Positions 34,549 through 44,585 of a stretch of 64,000 bases of DNA are shown piece by piece (positions within the stretch are counted from its first letter, which is position 1; the number at the start of each line of letters is the position of its first letter). The position numbers were made by a program, and so were the translations under genes. The notes under the pieces are model-generated. The model was not told the origin of the DNA. It searched no databases and worked only from the letters and a program-made list of their open reading frames with translations. Source of the stretch: Pontibacter arcticus (GTDB lineage: Bacteria > Bacteroidota > Bacteroidia > Cytophagales > Hymenobacteraceae); contig NZ_QMDV01000001.1 of the NCBI RefSeq assembly GCF_003284895.1, positions 275,080 to 339,079 of the forward strand. The letters run 5' to 3'.

Positions 34549-35771
34549 TTTGCGACTGTGTTGTACCAACTCTCCTCGTATTCGCGGCGCCGTACCAACT
34601 CATAATTATTTTCGGTAAAGTTATCTTCTTTTTTGGTAAAAACGAACCGCATGTTTGGCGATGTCTCAGATTGGCGGTAGACCCACGTGGTGTTCGCGCC
34701 GGCGTAACTGATGTTGGCAGGCTTCCCGAAAATAATGTAGATCATGCCTTGGTCGGTGGCCCAGCCTGGCTTGTGCGAAGTATAAAGTCTGTTAGCAGCT
34801 TCTACGCGCAGATAAAACTCCCGGATCAGTTCACGTGCCTGTGCTTTATTTTCGCTTATCCCCAACCAGAATTCGTCTATCGCTTTTTTGGTATTGGTGG
34901 CTTGCAATAGTTTTTGCCGTTCTGCGCTGGTAGTTAAATAAATTAGCGGCTCCAGCATTTCTTTGGAGGTTGTTAATTGCGGGTAAGCAGCTGCTTTTAC
35001 AAGTATGGCTTTTGAAAACCCGGAACCAGGTGCAAGCACGTATAAGCCTTCTTCCGAAAACTGGAGTGTGTCGTTTGTAGCTGCAAACAATGTATCCAAG
35101 GCGACTTTTTTAGGCAATGCTGCCGGCTGCTTTGCAGACATGGGTGGCAGGGCCGTGGCAAAATCAGAAGCAAACCGGTGTATCTGCATCGTATCCGTAC
35201 TCTCTGAAAAACGTCGAACCTGTAATTTGTCTGTACTTCTGATGTAAGGCTTAAAAACCGGCTTGCCATCTTTTGCAAACGTGAGCAGGTAATTTTTCCG
35301 CAGCATAGCCACTTTTAACGCCACCTTCTGCTTCATGCCGAGTTGGTCTTGGGTGCCCTGCTTCTGCCAAAGCCTTACGTGCAATACGTTGGGCTCTTTT
35401 ATATACTGTTTCTCTAAAGCAATTTGCACATAAAGCTGCCCTTCTGCGTCGGTAAGCTTTTTACCAAGTATAACCGAATCCTGAAACAAGAGCGGATCCC
35501 GTTCTGCCTGCCCGCTTCGCACATCAAACGTGAGCATCGCTGCTGATTTTGCTACCTCAACAGCCTGTTGTATATCCTCGAAACGAAGGAAGAAATGCAG
35601 ACTATCCTGTGTGGCATAGAACTCGGGTTGCATCACAATCTCTGGTGTTCTTTGCTGTGCTGTGTAAGCAGTGGTTACGACCGGCTGTATCTGCCTCGAA
35701 GTGTTGTTTGGCTGCCCGCAAGCACTTACGAGCAACACAAGTATAAAGTACGCGATTGGGAATTGCCTCAT
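34521..35771 (-). CDS. GWxTD domain lipoprotein
   Basis: From ATG 35771 (MRQFPIAYFILVLLVSACGQ) the protein is a 416-residue lipoprotein. The family motif is near the C-terminus: HKPGWATDQGMIYIIFGKPANISY, followed by TTWVYRQSE and the closing WYNTVAKWRAGI. The domain is nearly confined to Bacteroidota and relatives and its function is not established. Most members carry a beta-rich N-terminal half, as here. An alternative start at 35792 adds seven residues. Confidence 0.9.
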   Translation of the reverse strand: MRQFPIAYFILVLLVSACGQPNNTSRQIQPVVTTAYTAQQRTPEIVMQPEFYATQDSLHFFLRFEDIQQAVEVAKSAAMLTFDVRSGQAERDPLLFQDSVILGKKLTDAEGQLYVQIALEKQYIKEPNVLHVRLWQKQGTQDQLGMKQKVALKVAMLRKNYLLTFAKDGKPVFKPYIRSTDKLQVRRFSESTDTMQIHRFASDFATALPPMSAKQPAALPKKVALDTLFAATNDTLQFSEEGLYVLAPGSGFSKAILVKAAAYPQLTTSKEMLEPLIYLTTSAERQKLLQATNTKKAIDEFWLGISENKAQARELIREFYLRVEAANRLYTSHKPGWATDQGMIYIIFGKPANISYAGANTTWVYRQSETSPNMRFVFTKKEDNFTENNYELVRRREYEESWYNTVAKWRAGITNL

Positions 35772-35803
35772 CTGTAAAAAATTAAAGCTCATACAAAAAG
35801 TAT

Positions 35804-35838
35804 AAAAGCCGGACTACATTCCTGATAGCCCGGCTTTT
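35804..35838. terminator. Terminator between the DUF2723 and GWxTD genes
   Basis: AAAAGCCGG and CCGGCTTTT enclose a 17-base loop; T-run follows on the minus strand as well. Confidence 0.85.
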
Positions 35839-35863
35839 ATTACTGTATACTATTGTTTTTTGT

Positions 35864-38812
35864 TTAGCGGCGCATGCGTTGCATGTACTGCATAAACTGT
35901 TCCTGCAGTTGGGCGGCACGCTGGTCTTTGCCTATTTGCTGTGCTACCCCGATCAGTTGCTGCAACATAACCATGTTCGTCTGGATCTCCATATCGAACA
36001 AAGGGCCTTTCGTAAAATAGTAATCCAGGGCCTCCTGCGAGTCTTTTGCCATTTTCTCGAGCATCTGATCTGCTTTCTGAGTTTCGCCCAGTTCAGCATA
36101 AATTGCTATAAAAGGAGGCGTAAAATAATCGTAAGGGATAGTAGACACAGGCATTACCTTAAAGCAATAATCTGCTATTTCCTTGGCGCGGGCTTTGTTG
36201 CCATCTTCTAAATAAGCTGCAGCCAGTATCGCATATTTTTCGCGCGCCTGGGCCGAGAAACGGTAATAATTCTCATCATAGAAGATGCCTTCTTTATCGA
36301 AGTTCCTGAATCTGAATTTCTTCATCAGGTTCTCATACATTACTTCTTTGTTGATGTTCTCGCTTTCCTCGCTCGCCTTAACAGGCACTATGCGGTAAGC
36401 CAGGCCTTCTAACTGGAAGTATTCTGATAAGCCCATAAAATCAGCTCTGTTTACCGTAGAGGCAAAGTATACCGGGCGCTCCCAATTATTCGTAGCCAGC
36501 AGATCAAGTATGATCAGGTGCTTTTTCTCGAGCATTGATTTATTAATCGTCCACTGCATGCGGTCTGTTATTTCCGTTTGCCTGTCTTTCGAAACGAAGC
36601 CCATATTCTGCACTTTCGCCTTATCCACATTCAGGAAATAATTTTTGGTTGGCATGGTAAGCAAGGTTGTTCCTGCACCATACTGTACCTTCAGTGCCGG
36701 ATGGTCGTCTTTCACCAATTGTACAAACTGCTTCAGGTCGATGCCTGCCGTTACCTGTTCGCGCTCTACAAAAGGGAGGTAATCGTTTGTGCCCTGGCGG
36801 TAATCTTCGTTTTCAAGCGACAATGGCCACGGATCAGATTTATAGGCCTGGCGTTTCATCTGGTCGATGTACCAGTCGGTGTTCAGGTAACTCAACACAG
36901 ATACACGCACATCGGTACGGTAACCTTCTACTTCCTGTGCATACCACAGCGGGAAAGTATCGTTATCGCCATTCGTGAAAAGTATACCATTCGGCGCAAC
37001 AGAATCCAAGAGGTTTTTAGCGGAGTCTACAGACTGGTAACGCTCAGAGCGGTCATGGTCATCCCAACCTTCAGCAGCCATAATGCCTGGCACAGCCAAA
37101 CATACAACAGTTGCGACAGCGGCTCTGGCTTGCTGGCTCTGGATAATTTTACCCAGCAACTCCGCAAGGCCGAGTACGCCCAATCCGATCCAGATACAGA
37201 ACGAGTAGAACGAGCCTGCAAACGTATAATCGCGCTCGCGTGGTTCAATGGGTGGCTGGTTCAGGTAGAGTGCAATGGCAATACCTGTAAAGAAGAACAG
37301 CAACCCAATCACAAAAGCATCGCGCTCATTTTTACGCACCTGATAGATCAGGCCAAGTATACCCACCAGCAGCGGCAACAGGAAAAAAGAATTACGCGCT
37401 TTGCTGTTGGCAACACTTGGCGGTAAACTATCCTTGTTTCCGTCAAACCAAAGTACGCCGGATTGCTGCACATCGCTTTCGCGGCCTATAAAGTTCCAGC
37501 CGAAATAACGCCAGTACATATGGCCTAATTGGTAACGCAGCAAAAAGCTCATGTTCTGCCCAAAAGACGGTGTCTGGCCTTCTTTCAGATCAACCCACTT
37601 GCGGTACTCATCTAAATGCTGCGGTGCATCGCTGTAGATACGTGGCAGCAGCACTTTATCCTTGCTTTCGTAGATCGGCTCTATTTTAGGGCTGCTGGCT
37701 ACATACTTGTCTTTACCTTTTACATAGCGCACTTCGCCTTCTTCCTGACCAATTGGTTGCGCGTTATACTGCGGACCATACAATAAAGGACGATCGCCGT
37801 ACTGCTCACGTTTCAGGTAAGACACAAAGCTCAGGATATCGTCCGGGTCGTTTTCATCGATTGTAGGATCGTAAGAAGAGCGGATCGGAATCATCATATA
37901 AGAAGAATAACCAATCAGAACGAAGATAAAACTAAGTATAACGGTATTAAGAATGCGGTTATTTGTTTTGATAGAGTAGCGTAAACCGAACCCGATAGCT
38001 GCAATAACCAACGCTACAAAAACCAAGATACCCGAGCTGAATGGCAAACCGAGTGAGTTTACAAAGAACACCTCGAAGTTACCGGCAATGGTTGGCAAGC
38101 CCGGTATAACGCCCCAAAGTATGGAAACCACAATTACGGCACTGATCATAAACGCGATTACGCCACCCCAAAAACTTGGCTTGTATAAACGGAAATAATA
38201 GATAAACGCAATGGCCGGAATGGCAACCAGGTTCAGTAAGTGAGCACCGATGGAAAGGCCTACCAAATAAGCAATCAAAATGAGCCACTTATCAGAATAC
38301 GCCTCGCCTGCTTTAGCTTCCCAGCGCAGTATAGCCCAGAAAACAATAGCGGTAAAGAAAGACGACATCGCGTATACTTCGGCTTCTACGGCAGAGAACC
38401 ACGCAGAATCAGAGAAAGTATAAGCCAATGCACCAACCGCGCCACTGCCCATTATAAGCAAGGTATTTCCGGTTGTTGGAGCTTCGCCGGCTTTGGTCAG
38501 TAAACGGCGGGCAAGTATGGTGATCGTCCAGAAGAGGAATAACACGGTAAACGAGCTGCACAGCGCCGAAAGTAAGTTTACCCACCAGGCAACCTGCGTA
38601 GGGTCTGAGGCGAACATCGAGAACAGGCGGCCCATCAGCAAATAGAAAGGGGCCCCCGGCGGGTGCGGCACTAATAACTTATACGAACAGGCGATAAACT
38701 CTCCTGCATCCCAGAAACTGGCTGTTGGCTCTAAAGTAAGCACATAAACAATAGTCGCGATCAGGAACACGACCCAGCCAACGAGGTTATTGATCTTCCG
38801 ATAATCTGTCAT
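35864..38812 (-). CDS. DUF2723 multi-spanning membrane protein (GT-C-like glycosyltransferase)
   Basis: 982 residues. The first 560 hold about 12 membrane helices. The first periplasmic loop has the acidic GT-C signature region (TASFWDAGEFIACSYKLLVPHPPGAPFYLLMGR), and PRERDYTFAGSFYSFCIWIGLG lies near the end of the membrane part. The C-terminal 400 residues are soluble and end in helical TPR-like repeats (YAILAAAYLEDGNKARAKEIADYCF). The family is widespread in Bacteroidota and resembles protein O-mannosyltransferases; transfer of a sugar from a lipid carrier to exported proteins is plausible but inferred. A single gene with terminators on both sides. Confidence 0.9.
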   Translation of the reverse strand: MTDYRKINNLVGWVVFLIATIVYVLTLEPTASFWDAGEFIACSYKLLVPHPPGAPFYLLMGRLFSMFASDPTQVAWWVNLLSALCSSFTVLFLFWTITILARRLLTKAGEAPTTGNTLLIMGSGAVGALAYTFSDSAWFSAVEAEVYAMSSFFTAIVFWAILRWEAKAGEAYSDKWLILIAYLVGLSIGAHLLNLVAIPAIAFIYYFRLYKPSFWGGVIAFMISAVIVVSILWGVIPGLPTIAGNFEVFFVNSLGLPFSSGILVFVALVIAAIGFGLRYSIKTNNRILNTVILSFIFVLIGYSSYMMIPIRSSYDPTIDENDPDDILSFVSYLKREQYGDRPLLYGPQYNAQPIGQEEGEVRYVKGKDKYVASSPKIEPIYESKDKVLLPRIYSDAPQHLDEYRKWVDLKEGQTPSFGQNMSFLLRYQLGHMYWRYFGWNFIGRESDVQQSGVLWFDGNKDSLPPSVANSKARNSFFLLPLLVGILGLIYQVRKNERDAFVIGLLFFFTGIAIALYLNQPPIEPRERDYTFAGSFYSFCIWIGLGVLGLAELLGKIIQSQQARAAVATVVCLAVPGIMAAEGWDDHDRSERYQSVDSAKNLLDSVAPNGILFTNGDNDTFPLWYAQEVEGYRTDVRVSVLSYLNTDWYIDQMKRQAYKSDPWPLSLENEDYRQGTNDYLPFVEREQVTAGIDLKQFVQLVKDDHPALKVQYGAGTTLLTMPTKNYFLNVDKAKVQNMGFVSKDRQTEITDRMQWTINKSMLEKKHLIILDLLATNNWERPVYFASTVNRADFMGLSEYFQLEGLAYRIVPVKASEESENINKEVMYENLMKKFRFRNFDKEGIFYDENYYRFSAQAREKYAILAAAYLEDGNKARAKEIADYCFKVMPVSTIPYDYFTPPFIAIYAELGETQKADQMLEKMAKDSQEALDYYFTKGPLFDMEIQTNMVMLQQLIGVAQQIGKDQRAAQLQEQFMQYMQRMRR

Positions 38813-38883
38813 AGCGGTTGTTGATTCAGCCCCGAAAATACTAAATAATGTAAAGCGGCTGCTTAAAATTAGAACTTTATACT

Positions 38884-38910
38884 AAAAAAGCCGACCATTG
38901 GGCCGGCTTT
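38884..38910. terminator. Terminator after the T9SS cargo gene
   Basis: AAAGCCG and CGGCTTT with a 10-base loop, A-run before and T-rich after. The T9SS gene ends at 38938 on the minus strand. Confidence 0.75.
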
Positions 38911-38937
38911 ATACTTTAGAACTGGTTTTAGCAGTTA

Positions 38938-39552
38938 TTATTTCTGAAGAATCAGTCTTTTTGTTTCGATGGTCTTATCGTTTACCAACAGGCTGTAAAA
39001 GTAGATACCCGACGGCAAAGTGCTCAGGTCGAACTCATACATATTGGTAGCACCGGATGCCGGCAGATCAGCGCTTTGTACCACTTTACCGATCGTGTTT
39101 GAGATACGGATGCGGTAGTTATCCTGGCTGTTCTGGTTTAACGTAAAGCGCGTTACACCATGCGACGGATTTGGGTATGCATTGATCGTAGGGTTCTTAA
39201 TATCACGGCCCGGCGCAAACGATGCCATTGCAACTGCTTTATACATGCTCTTATTGGCTTTCAGCTCCATCGTATGAAAGATATCGCTTACTGCTGATGC
39301 ATAAATGGTAGAGCAGGTATGTTTCTCAGAAGTGAAAAAAGCATCTAGCTTCGCGTTGGTAGCCGACACGGTTAAGGTTGATTTTGGTTCCTGTTGCTGC
39401 AGTTTCCAGAGCGTAGCACCACCTTTGTAAGCGGGTGCAACCCCAGCAGCAGCTTCGTCTGCAATTGCATTGCAACGCGCATCCAGAGCAGTGCCCAGTA
39501 GTTGCGTGCTTAGCAGCGTGACCATTAAAAATATTTTTGTAGAAATTTTCAT
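38938..39552 (-). CDS. Secreted protein with type IX secretion C-terminal sorting domain
   Basis: From ATG 39552 (MKISTKIFLMVTLLSTQLLG) about 204 residues: a signal peptide, a 100-residue region of unknown type with few features, then a type A T9SS sorting domain. It shows the usual order PTINAYPNPSHGVTRFTL, YRIRISNTIGKVVQS, YEFDLSTLPSGIYFYSLL and the closing KRLILQK. Such proteins cross the outer membrane through the type IX system and are often bound to the cell surface. Cargo function is unknown. Upstream 39553-39786 is AT-rich with no gene. Confidence 0.9.
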   Translation of the reverse strand: MKISTKIFLMVTLLSTQLLGTALDARCNAIADEAAAGVAPAYKGGATLWKLQQQEPKSTLTVSATNAKLDAFFTSEKHTCSTIYASAVSDIFHTMELKANKSMYKAVAMASFAPGRDIKNPTINAYPNPSHGVTRFTLNQNSQDNYRIRISNTIGKVVQSADLPASGATNMYEFDLSTLPSGIYFYSLLVNDKTIETKRLILQK

Positions 39553-39786
39553 AGCATCTGGTTTCGGTTTCGAAGGCAATCCGCCTATATGGTAAACCTA
39601 TTCAAAGGTAACCCAAAAAAGCAATTTTAAAATATAATTTTTAAAATATTTCGAAAGGATTTATACTTTTTGTCAGTATAGAAATTCAATATATACCTGT
39701 GCTGGCCTATTTCAACAACCGTGCCTGCAATTGTTACTTTTTAACCCGGTAGCAGCAAAGCAAGTATAAATTACAGTTCAAGGCTA

Positions 39787-40536
39787 TCAGATAACAAACC
39801 CGATTTCCTTAAAAGCGAAATACTGCAGTTCATTTGCGATCTCTACGGCAAGGCGGCCATCTTCGTCCACTCCTACAATCTGGCCTTCTACCTGCTTGTT
39901 AGCTACCAAAAAATGGTGCGTTTCCTGGTAGCGGTACAATGCCTGCAGGTACTCATATTTCAGCCTGGCCGTTTTATTACTCCGGAGCTCCAAGTATCTT
40001 TTTTCAAGCAGTTCCAGCAGGCGGTTCTGCATTACTTCTACACTCATTTCCTGCCCAAGCAATAAGCTCACAGAAGTAGCCGTTGGAAACGTAAACTGTG
40101 TCTGGTTAATATTTAAACCAATTCCGATAATACTATGTTGAATAGCATAACTGTTTATCGTATTTTCTATTAGTATTCCGCCAAGTTTTTTATCTTTAAA
40201 GTATAAATCGTTTGGCCACTTTACCTGCGCCTCTGCCAAACCTTGCTCACGTAAGAGATCAAGCACTGCCAGCGATACGATGATATTCAGGTAAAACTGT
40301 TGCCTGACAGGCAGGAAAGTTGGTGAGAGCACAACAGACAAGGTTATATTACAGCCAGGCGCCGCCTCCCAAACATTGCCACGCTGGCCGCGGCCATGGG
40401 TTTGTTGGGCAGTGTAAACTACGCAGCCTTCTATGGCTTCATTTTTGATAAGAAGCTGTTGCGCCTCTGAGTTGGTAGATTCACAAACTGGCAGAAAAAT
40501 CTGCTTTTGGCCAATAAACAGCGTATTAGGCAACAT
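39787..40536 (-). CDS. birA: Biotin--[acetyl-CoA carboxylase] ligase
   Basis: 249 residues, the short form without the N-terminal DNA-binding domain, so it is an enzyme only and not the biotin repressor. The catalytic domain has STNSEAQQLL, the biotinyl-AMP loop GRGQRGN, WPNDLYFKDKKLGGILIE and GIGLNIN. A small C-terminal SH3-like domain follows. It attaches biotin to carrier proteins of carboxylases. Divergent from rsfS with about 50 bases between, so their promoters overlap or abut. Confidence 0.96.
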   Translation of the reverse strand: MLPNTLFIGQKQIFLPVCESTNSEAQQLLIKNEAIEGCVVYTAQQTHGRGQRGNVWEAAPGCNITLSVVLSPTFLPVRQQFYLNIIVSLAVLDLLREQGLAEAQVKWPNDLYFKDKKLGGILIENTINSYAIQHSIIGIGLNINQTQFTFPTATSVSLLLGQEMSVEVMQNRLLELLEKRYLELRSNKTARLKYEYLQALYRYQETHHFLVANKQVEGQIVGVDEDGRLAVEIANELQYFAFKEIGFVI

Positions 40537-40555
40537 ACTTTAACTCAGAATTTAA

Positions 40556-40563
40556 TACTTTTG
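40556..40563 (+). promoter_or_regulatory. Possible -7 element of rsfS-ftsH
   Basis: TACTTTTG matches TAnnTTTG 23 bases before the rsfS start. No clear -33 element at the correct distance. Confidence 0.4.
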
Positions 40564-40586
40564 TACCTCAAATTTAAGTAGCACAA

Positions 40587-40961
40587 ATGAAACAACCCAA
40601 GATTGAGGCTAATTCAGACAAATTGGCAGAACTGATCGTGCGAGGCATGCAGGAAAAGAAAGCCATAGATATTGTTGTAATTGACCTTAAATCACTCAAA
40701 AACGCCGTCTCTGATTACTTTGTAATAGCATCAGCAAGTTCCGACACCCAATTAGACGCCATCGCCACTTCTATTGAAGAAGAGGTTTTTAAGGCCGTTC
40801 GCCAAAACCCGTGGCAAAGCGAAGGCCGCCAAAACAAGGAGTGGGCCTTATTGGATTATGTAGATGTAGTAGCACACGTTTTCCTGAAAGATAAACGTGA
40901 CTTCTACGCACTGGAAGAGCTCTGGGGCGATGCCGGCATTCAGCATATAGAATCTGTTTAA
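40587..40961 (+). CDS. rsfS: Ribosome silencing factor RsfS
   Basis: 124 residues, normal for the RsfS/Iojap family: KAIDIVVIDLKSLKNAVSDYFVIASASSDTQLDAIA, EGRQNKEWALLDYVDVVAHVFL and YALEELWGDA. It binds ribosomal protein uL14 and blocks joining of the subunits when nutrients are short. It is the first gene of a run with ftsH (80 bases apart), a frequent arrangement in Bacteroidota. Confidence 0.97.
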   Translation: MKQPKIEANSDKLAELIVRGMQEKKAIDIVVIDLKSLKNAVSDYFVIASASSDTQLDAIATSIEEEVFKAVRQNPWQSEGRQNKEWALLDYVDVVAHVFLKDKRDFYALEELWGDAGIQHIESV

Positions 40962-41041
40962 ACAATTTAACACGGGTACCGTCTGTTTCTTAAACAAATA
41001 GCTGGCACCCGTGTTTTCCGTGTATCCGAAACAAACTATTC

Positions 41042-43168
41042 ATGGCAGAAAATAATAATAAAGGGACTAAAAAGAAAAAACCCATCATCCCGACTACGCC
41101 TCCACGGCCTACAATGCAACTGTGGATGCTGGCCGCACTGATTCTTTTAATATTCGGACTTGCCTGGTTAAACAAAAGCAGTGCTTCCATCGAAACTACC
41201 CAACAGGATTTTGAAGAAATGCTGGTGAGTGGCGATGTAAACAAACTCGCTATTGTGAATGGCAAGGTGGTAGAAGTATACCTGAAAGAAGAAGCCCTGC
41301 AGAACGATAAGTATAAAGCAGAACTTCAGAACCGTGGCAACTGGGCAATGGATGCCGGGCCACAATACCATTTCCAGATCATCTCACCGGAGGTATTTAA
41401 AGAAGACCTGGAGAAATTACAGGCAAACGTGCCTAAAGAACAACAGATCGGCTACTCCTTGCAGGATAGAACCGGCCTGATGGACTTTTTTGCAACCTGG
41501 GGCTTTGTAATTCTGATGTTATTTGGTTTCTGGTTCCTGATGCGCCGCGTTACAGCTGGTGGTGCAGGTGGTCAGATCTTTAACATCGGCAAATCTAAGG
41601 CCGCTCTTTTTGATGCAGAGAACAAGGTAAAGATCACGTTTAAGGATGTGGCTGGCCTGGAAGAAGCCAAAGAAGAAGTACAGGAGATTGTAGAATTCCT
41701 GAAGACACCTTCTAAATTCACGATTTTAGGTGGTAAAATACCGAAAGGTGCGTTGTTGGTTGGCCCTCCGGGTACAGGTAAAACCTTATTGGCAAAAGCT
41801 GTTGCCGGCGAAGCAGATGTTCCGTTCTTCTCCCTTTCAGGTTCCGACTTTGTGGAGATGTTCGTGGGTGTGGGCGCTGCCCGTGTGCGCGACTTGTTTA
41901 AGCAGGCCAAAGCAAAAGCACCGTGTATTATCTTTATTGATGAGATTGATGCCATTGGCCGTCACCGTAGCCGTGGCACTTCTCCGGGCGGTAACGATGA
42001 GCGCGAAAACACACTGAACTCCCTGTTAGTGGAGATGGATGGTTTCGCTACCGATTCTGGTGTAATCATACTTGCAGCTACCAACCGACCTGATACTTTA
42101 GACTCCGCTTTACTTCGTCCGGGCCGTTTCGACCGCCAGATAAGTATAGATAAGCCGGATATCAACGGCCGTACCGAAATATTCCGCGTTCACCTGGGCC
42201 CTATTACCCTGGCACCAGATGTAGATGCCCGTAAACTTGCTGCTCAGACGCCAGGCTTTGCCGGTGCCGAGATTGCTAACGTTTGTAACGAAGCCGCCCT
42301 GATTGCTGCTCGCCGTAACAAGAAAGCAGTAGACCAGCAGGACTTTAACGATGCTGTTGACCGTGTGATTGGTGGCCTTGAAAAGAAAAACAAGATCATT
42401 TCTCCGGAAGAGAAAAAGATTGTTGCTTACCACGAAGCCGGCCACGCTATTGCAGGCTGGTTCCTGGAGCACGCTGACCCATTGGTAAAAGTAAGTATCG
42501 TGCCGCGTGGTGTTGCTGCGTTGGGTTATGCACAATATTTACCAAAAGAGCAGTTCCTCTATAATACAGAGCAGCTGATTGATGAAATGTGTATGGCGCT
42601 TGGTGGCCGTGCTGCAGAAGAGATCGTGTTTGGTAAGATATCAACAGGCGCTTTAAGCGATCTAGAACGCATCACTAAAATTGCTTACAGCATTGTAACC
42701 ATGTATGGTATGAATGCCAAAATCGGTAATGTTTCGTTCTACGATTCGAAGCAGACAGAGATGACATTTAACAAACCATACTCGGAAGCAACTGCCGAAA
42801 CAATCGATAACGAAGTAAGGGCTATCATTGACTCTGCTTACAGACGTACTATTCAGCTTTTAACCGATAAAGGCCGCGAACTGGAGTTGGTAGCACAAGA
42901 GTTGCTTGAGAAGGAGATACTGTTCCAGAATGATCTGGAGCGTATAGTGGGGCCACGCCCGTTTGATACACTGACTGCGTACCAGGCACACACTGCCGGT
43001 ACAGACCGTAGCCAGACCAAAAGCGAAGTAGAAGGCTTGCATGTTCCGTTAGATCAGGAAAACTCAGAAGTTGCCGACCAGAACGGACAAGGCACTTTGC
43101 CGGGTATGCCGATTCAGAACAATGCCCCCGACCAACTGGACGACACCTTTAACTCGAGAACGGCTTGA
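41042..43168 (+). CDS. ftsH: ATP-dependent zinc metalloprotease FtsH
   Basis: 708 residues in family order: two membrane helices (about residues 22-40 and 138-157) around a periplasmic domain, an AAA+ module with Walker [18 protein letters not shown] (about residue 241), Walker B and SRH region ([12 protein letters not shown]), and the zinc protease motif HEAGH (about residue 463). The C-terminal 60 residues are acidic and polar, as is usual. It degrades misfolded membrane proteins and short-lived regulators such as LpxC; lpxH lies two genes downstream. The ATG at 41042 is 80 bases after rsfS. Confidence 0.98.
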   Translation: MAENNNKGTKKKKPIIPTTPPRPTMQLWMLAALILLIFGLAWLNKSSASIETTQQDFEEMLVSGDVNKLAIVNGKVVEVYLKEEALQNDKYKAELQNRGNWAMDAGPQYHFQIISPEVFKEDLEKLQANVPKEQQIGYSLQDRTGLMDFFATWGFVILMLFGFWFLMRRVTAGGAGGQIFNIGKSKAALFDAENKVKITFKDVAGLEEAKEEVQEIVEFLKTPSKFTILGGKIPKGALLVGPPGTGKTLLAKAVAGEADVPFFSLSGSDFVEMFVGVGAARVRDLFKQAKAKAPCIIFIDEIDAIGRHRSRGTSPGGNDERENTLNSLLVEMDGFATDSGVIILAATNRPDTLDSALLRPGRFDRQISIDKPDINGRTEIFRVHLGPITLAPDVDARKLAAQTPGFAGAEIANVCNEAALIAARRNKKAVDQQDFNDAVDRVIGGLEKKNKIISPEEKKIVAYHEAGHAIAGWFLEHADPLVKVSIVPRGVAALGYAQYLPKEQFLYNTEQLIDEMCMALGGRAAEEIVFGKISTGALSDLERITKIAYSIVTMYGMNAKIGNVSFYDSKQTEMTFNKPYSEATAETIDNEVRAIIDSAYRRTIQLLTDKGRELELVAQELLEKEILFQNDLERIVGPRPFDTLTAYQAHTAGTDRSQTKSEVEGLHVPLDQENSEVADQNGQGTLPGMPIQNNAPDQLDDTFNSRTA

Positions 43169-43180
43169 TCTTAAACAGGC

Positions 43181-43831
43181 ATGTACGAAGCTAAAACAAA
43201 AGAAATAGTACTAAGAAGAGTAAGAGAGGCGCTGGCTATGTCGGCGCCTTTTCTGCCTCCTACCCCAGACTTCACCTCGCCGCTGCACGAACCCATTTCG
43301 GAAGACATGACGGTACAGTTTGCAGAAAACTTTATTCGCAACAGCGGCACCTTTGTGTATTGCGAAAACGAGGAGAGCTTCTTCGACCAGCTTTACGTTT
43401 TTAAGAAGGAACAGCAGATCGATCATCTTTTTGTCTGGAATAAAAACCTGCAGCACATCCTTTACCACGCCGGCATTGAGTACACCGGCGATGAAGAAAA
43501 ATTCCTGACCAACGCGCAAGCTAGTCTTACTACCTGCGAATCTCTTGTAACACGTACTGGTAGTTTACTGGTTAGTTCTGCCAATGCAGGTGGCCGCCGC
43601 CTGAATATCTATCCGGAAGTAAGTCTGGTGGTTGCTAAAGCCAGTCAGTTGGTGCCCGATATTAAAGACGGATTACAAAAGCTGCGTGATAAGTATAAAA
43701 CAGGGTTCCCGTCCATGGTTTCGTTGGTAAGCGGGCCAAGCCGTACAGCAGATATAGAAAAAACATTAGTAATGGGTGCCCACGGGCCTAAACAATTAGT
43801 TCTTTTTCTGATTGATGACCTTCCGCATTAA
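43181..43831 (+). CDS. LUD-domain protein (LutC/YkgG-like)
   Basis: 216 residues with the LUD fold (LVTRTGSLLVSSANAGGRRLNIYPEVSLVVAKASQLVPDI and MVSLVSGPSRTADIEKTLVMGAHGPKQLVLFLI), the signature of LutC-type proteins. In full lactate-oxidation systems it works with LutA and LutB, but neither is here, so its role next to ftsH is open. This ftsH-LUD order is common in Bacteroidota. It starts 12 bases after ftsH and overlaps the start of lpxH by 17 bases. Confidence 0.9.
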   Translation: MYEAKTKEIVLRRVREALAMSAPFLPPTPDFTSPLHEPISEDMTVQFAENFIRNSGTFVYCENEESFFDQLYVFKKEQQIDHLFVWNKNLQHILYHAGIEYTGDEEKFLTNAQASLTTCESLVTRTGSLLVSSANAGGRRLNIYPEVSLVVAKASQLVPDIKDGLQKLRDKYKTGFPSMVSLVSGPSRTADIEKTLVMGAHGPKQLVLFLIDDLPH

Positions 43832-44585
43832 CGAGCTACAGCCCGGCAAAAAAGTATACTTTGCTTCTGATTTCCATTTAGGTGTGCCCGATGCTGCCAC
43901 CAGCCGTGCCCGCGAACAGAAAATTGTACGCTGGCTCGAAATGGCACAACAAGATGCAGCTGCCGTTTTTCTGGTAGGCGATATTTTCGATTTCTGGTTT
44001 GAGTACAAACACGCTATCCCCAAAGGTTTTATTCGCCTGCAAGGCAAACTTGCCGAACTGACAGATGCCGGCATTCCGGTTATGTTCTTCACCGGCAACC
44101 ACGATATGTGGATGTTTGATTACTTTACCGAAGAACTTAATATCCCCATTTACCGCAAGCCAATTTCTACTTCCATCAATGGTCATACTTTTTACATTGG
44201 CCACGGCGATGGCTTAGGCCCCGGCGACCATACCTATAAACTGCTCAAAAAAGTATTCGATAATAAAGTATGCCAGTGGCTGTTTGCCAGGCTGCACCCT
44301 AATTTTGGTATAGGCATGGCTAATATGTGGTCGCGTAAAAGCCGCATCAGCAATGTTAAAAAAGACGAACAGTTTTTAGGCGACGACGAATGGCTGGTGC
44401 ATTACAGCAAAGAAGTTGAAGCCAAACAACACCACGATTTTTACGTTTTCGGACACCGGCATTTGCCCCTCGATCTGCCCATCGGCGATAAAAGCCGTTA
44501 TGTGAATTTAGGAGAATGGGTTAATTTTTGTACATATGCCGTATACGATGGCAAAACCCTTAACCTGGAAACTTTTGAAGGCTAA
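43815..44585 (+). CDS. lpxH: UDP-2,3-diacylglucosamine diphosphatase
   Basis: From ATG 43815 (MTFRINELQPGKKVYFASDFHLG) 256 residues. Calcineurin-like metallophosphatase motifs are in order: SDFHLG, GDIFDFWFEY, GNHD, and FGHRHLPLDLP with the metal-binding His pair. This is the LpxH form of the lipid A enzyme that yields lipid X and UMP. The frame opens one codon earlier with TTG at 43812. It overlaps the LUD gene and the start of the next gene, so the run is one operon. Confidence 0.95.
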   Translation: MTFRINELQPGKKVYFASDFHLGVPDAATSRAREQKIVRWLEMAQQDAAAVFLVGDIFDFWFEYKHAIPKGFIRLQGKLAELTDAGIPVMFFTGNHDMWMFDYFTEELNIPIYRKPISTSINGHTFYIGHGDGLGPGDHTYKLLKKVFDNKVCQWLFARLHPNFGIGMANMWSRKSRISNVKKDEQFLGDDEWLVHYSKEVEAKQHHDFYVFGHRHLPLDLPIGDKSRYVNLGEWVNFCTYAVYDGKTLNLETFEG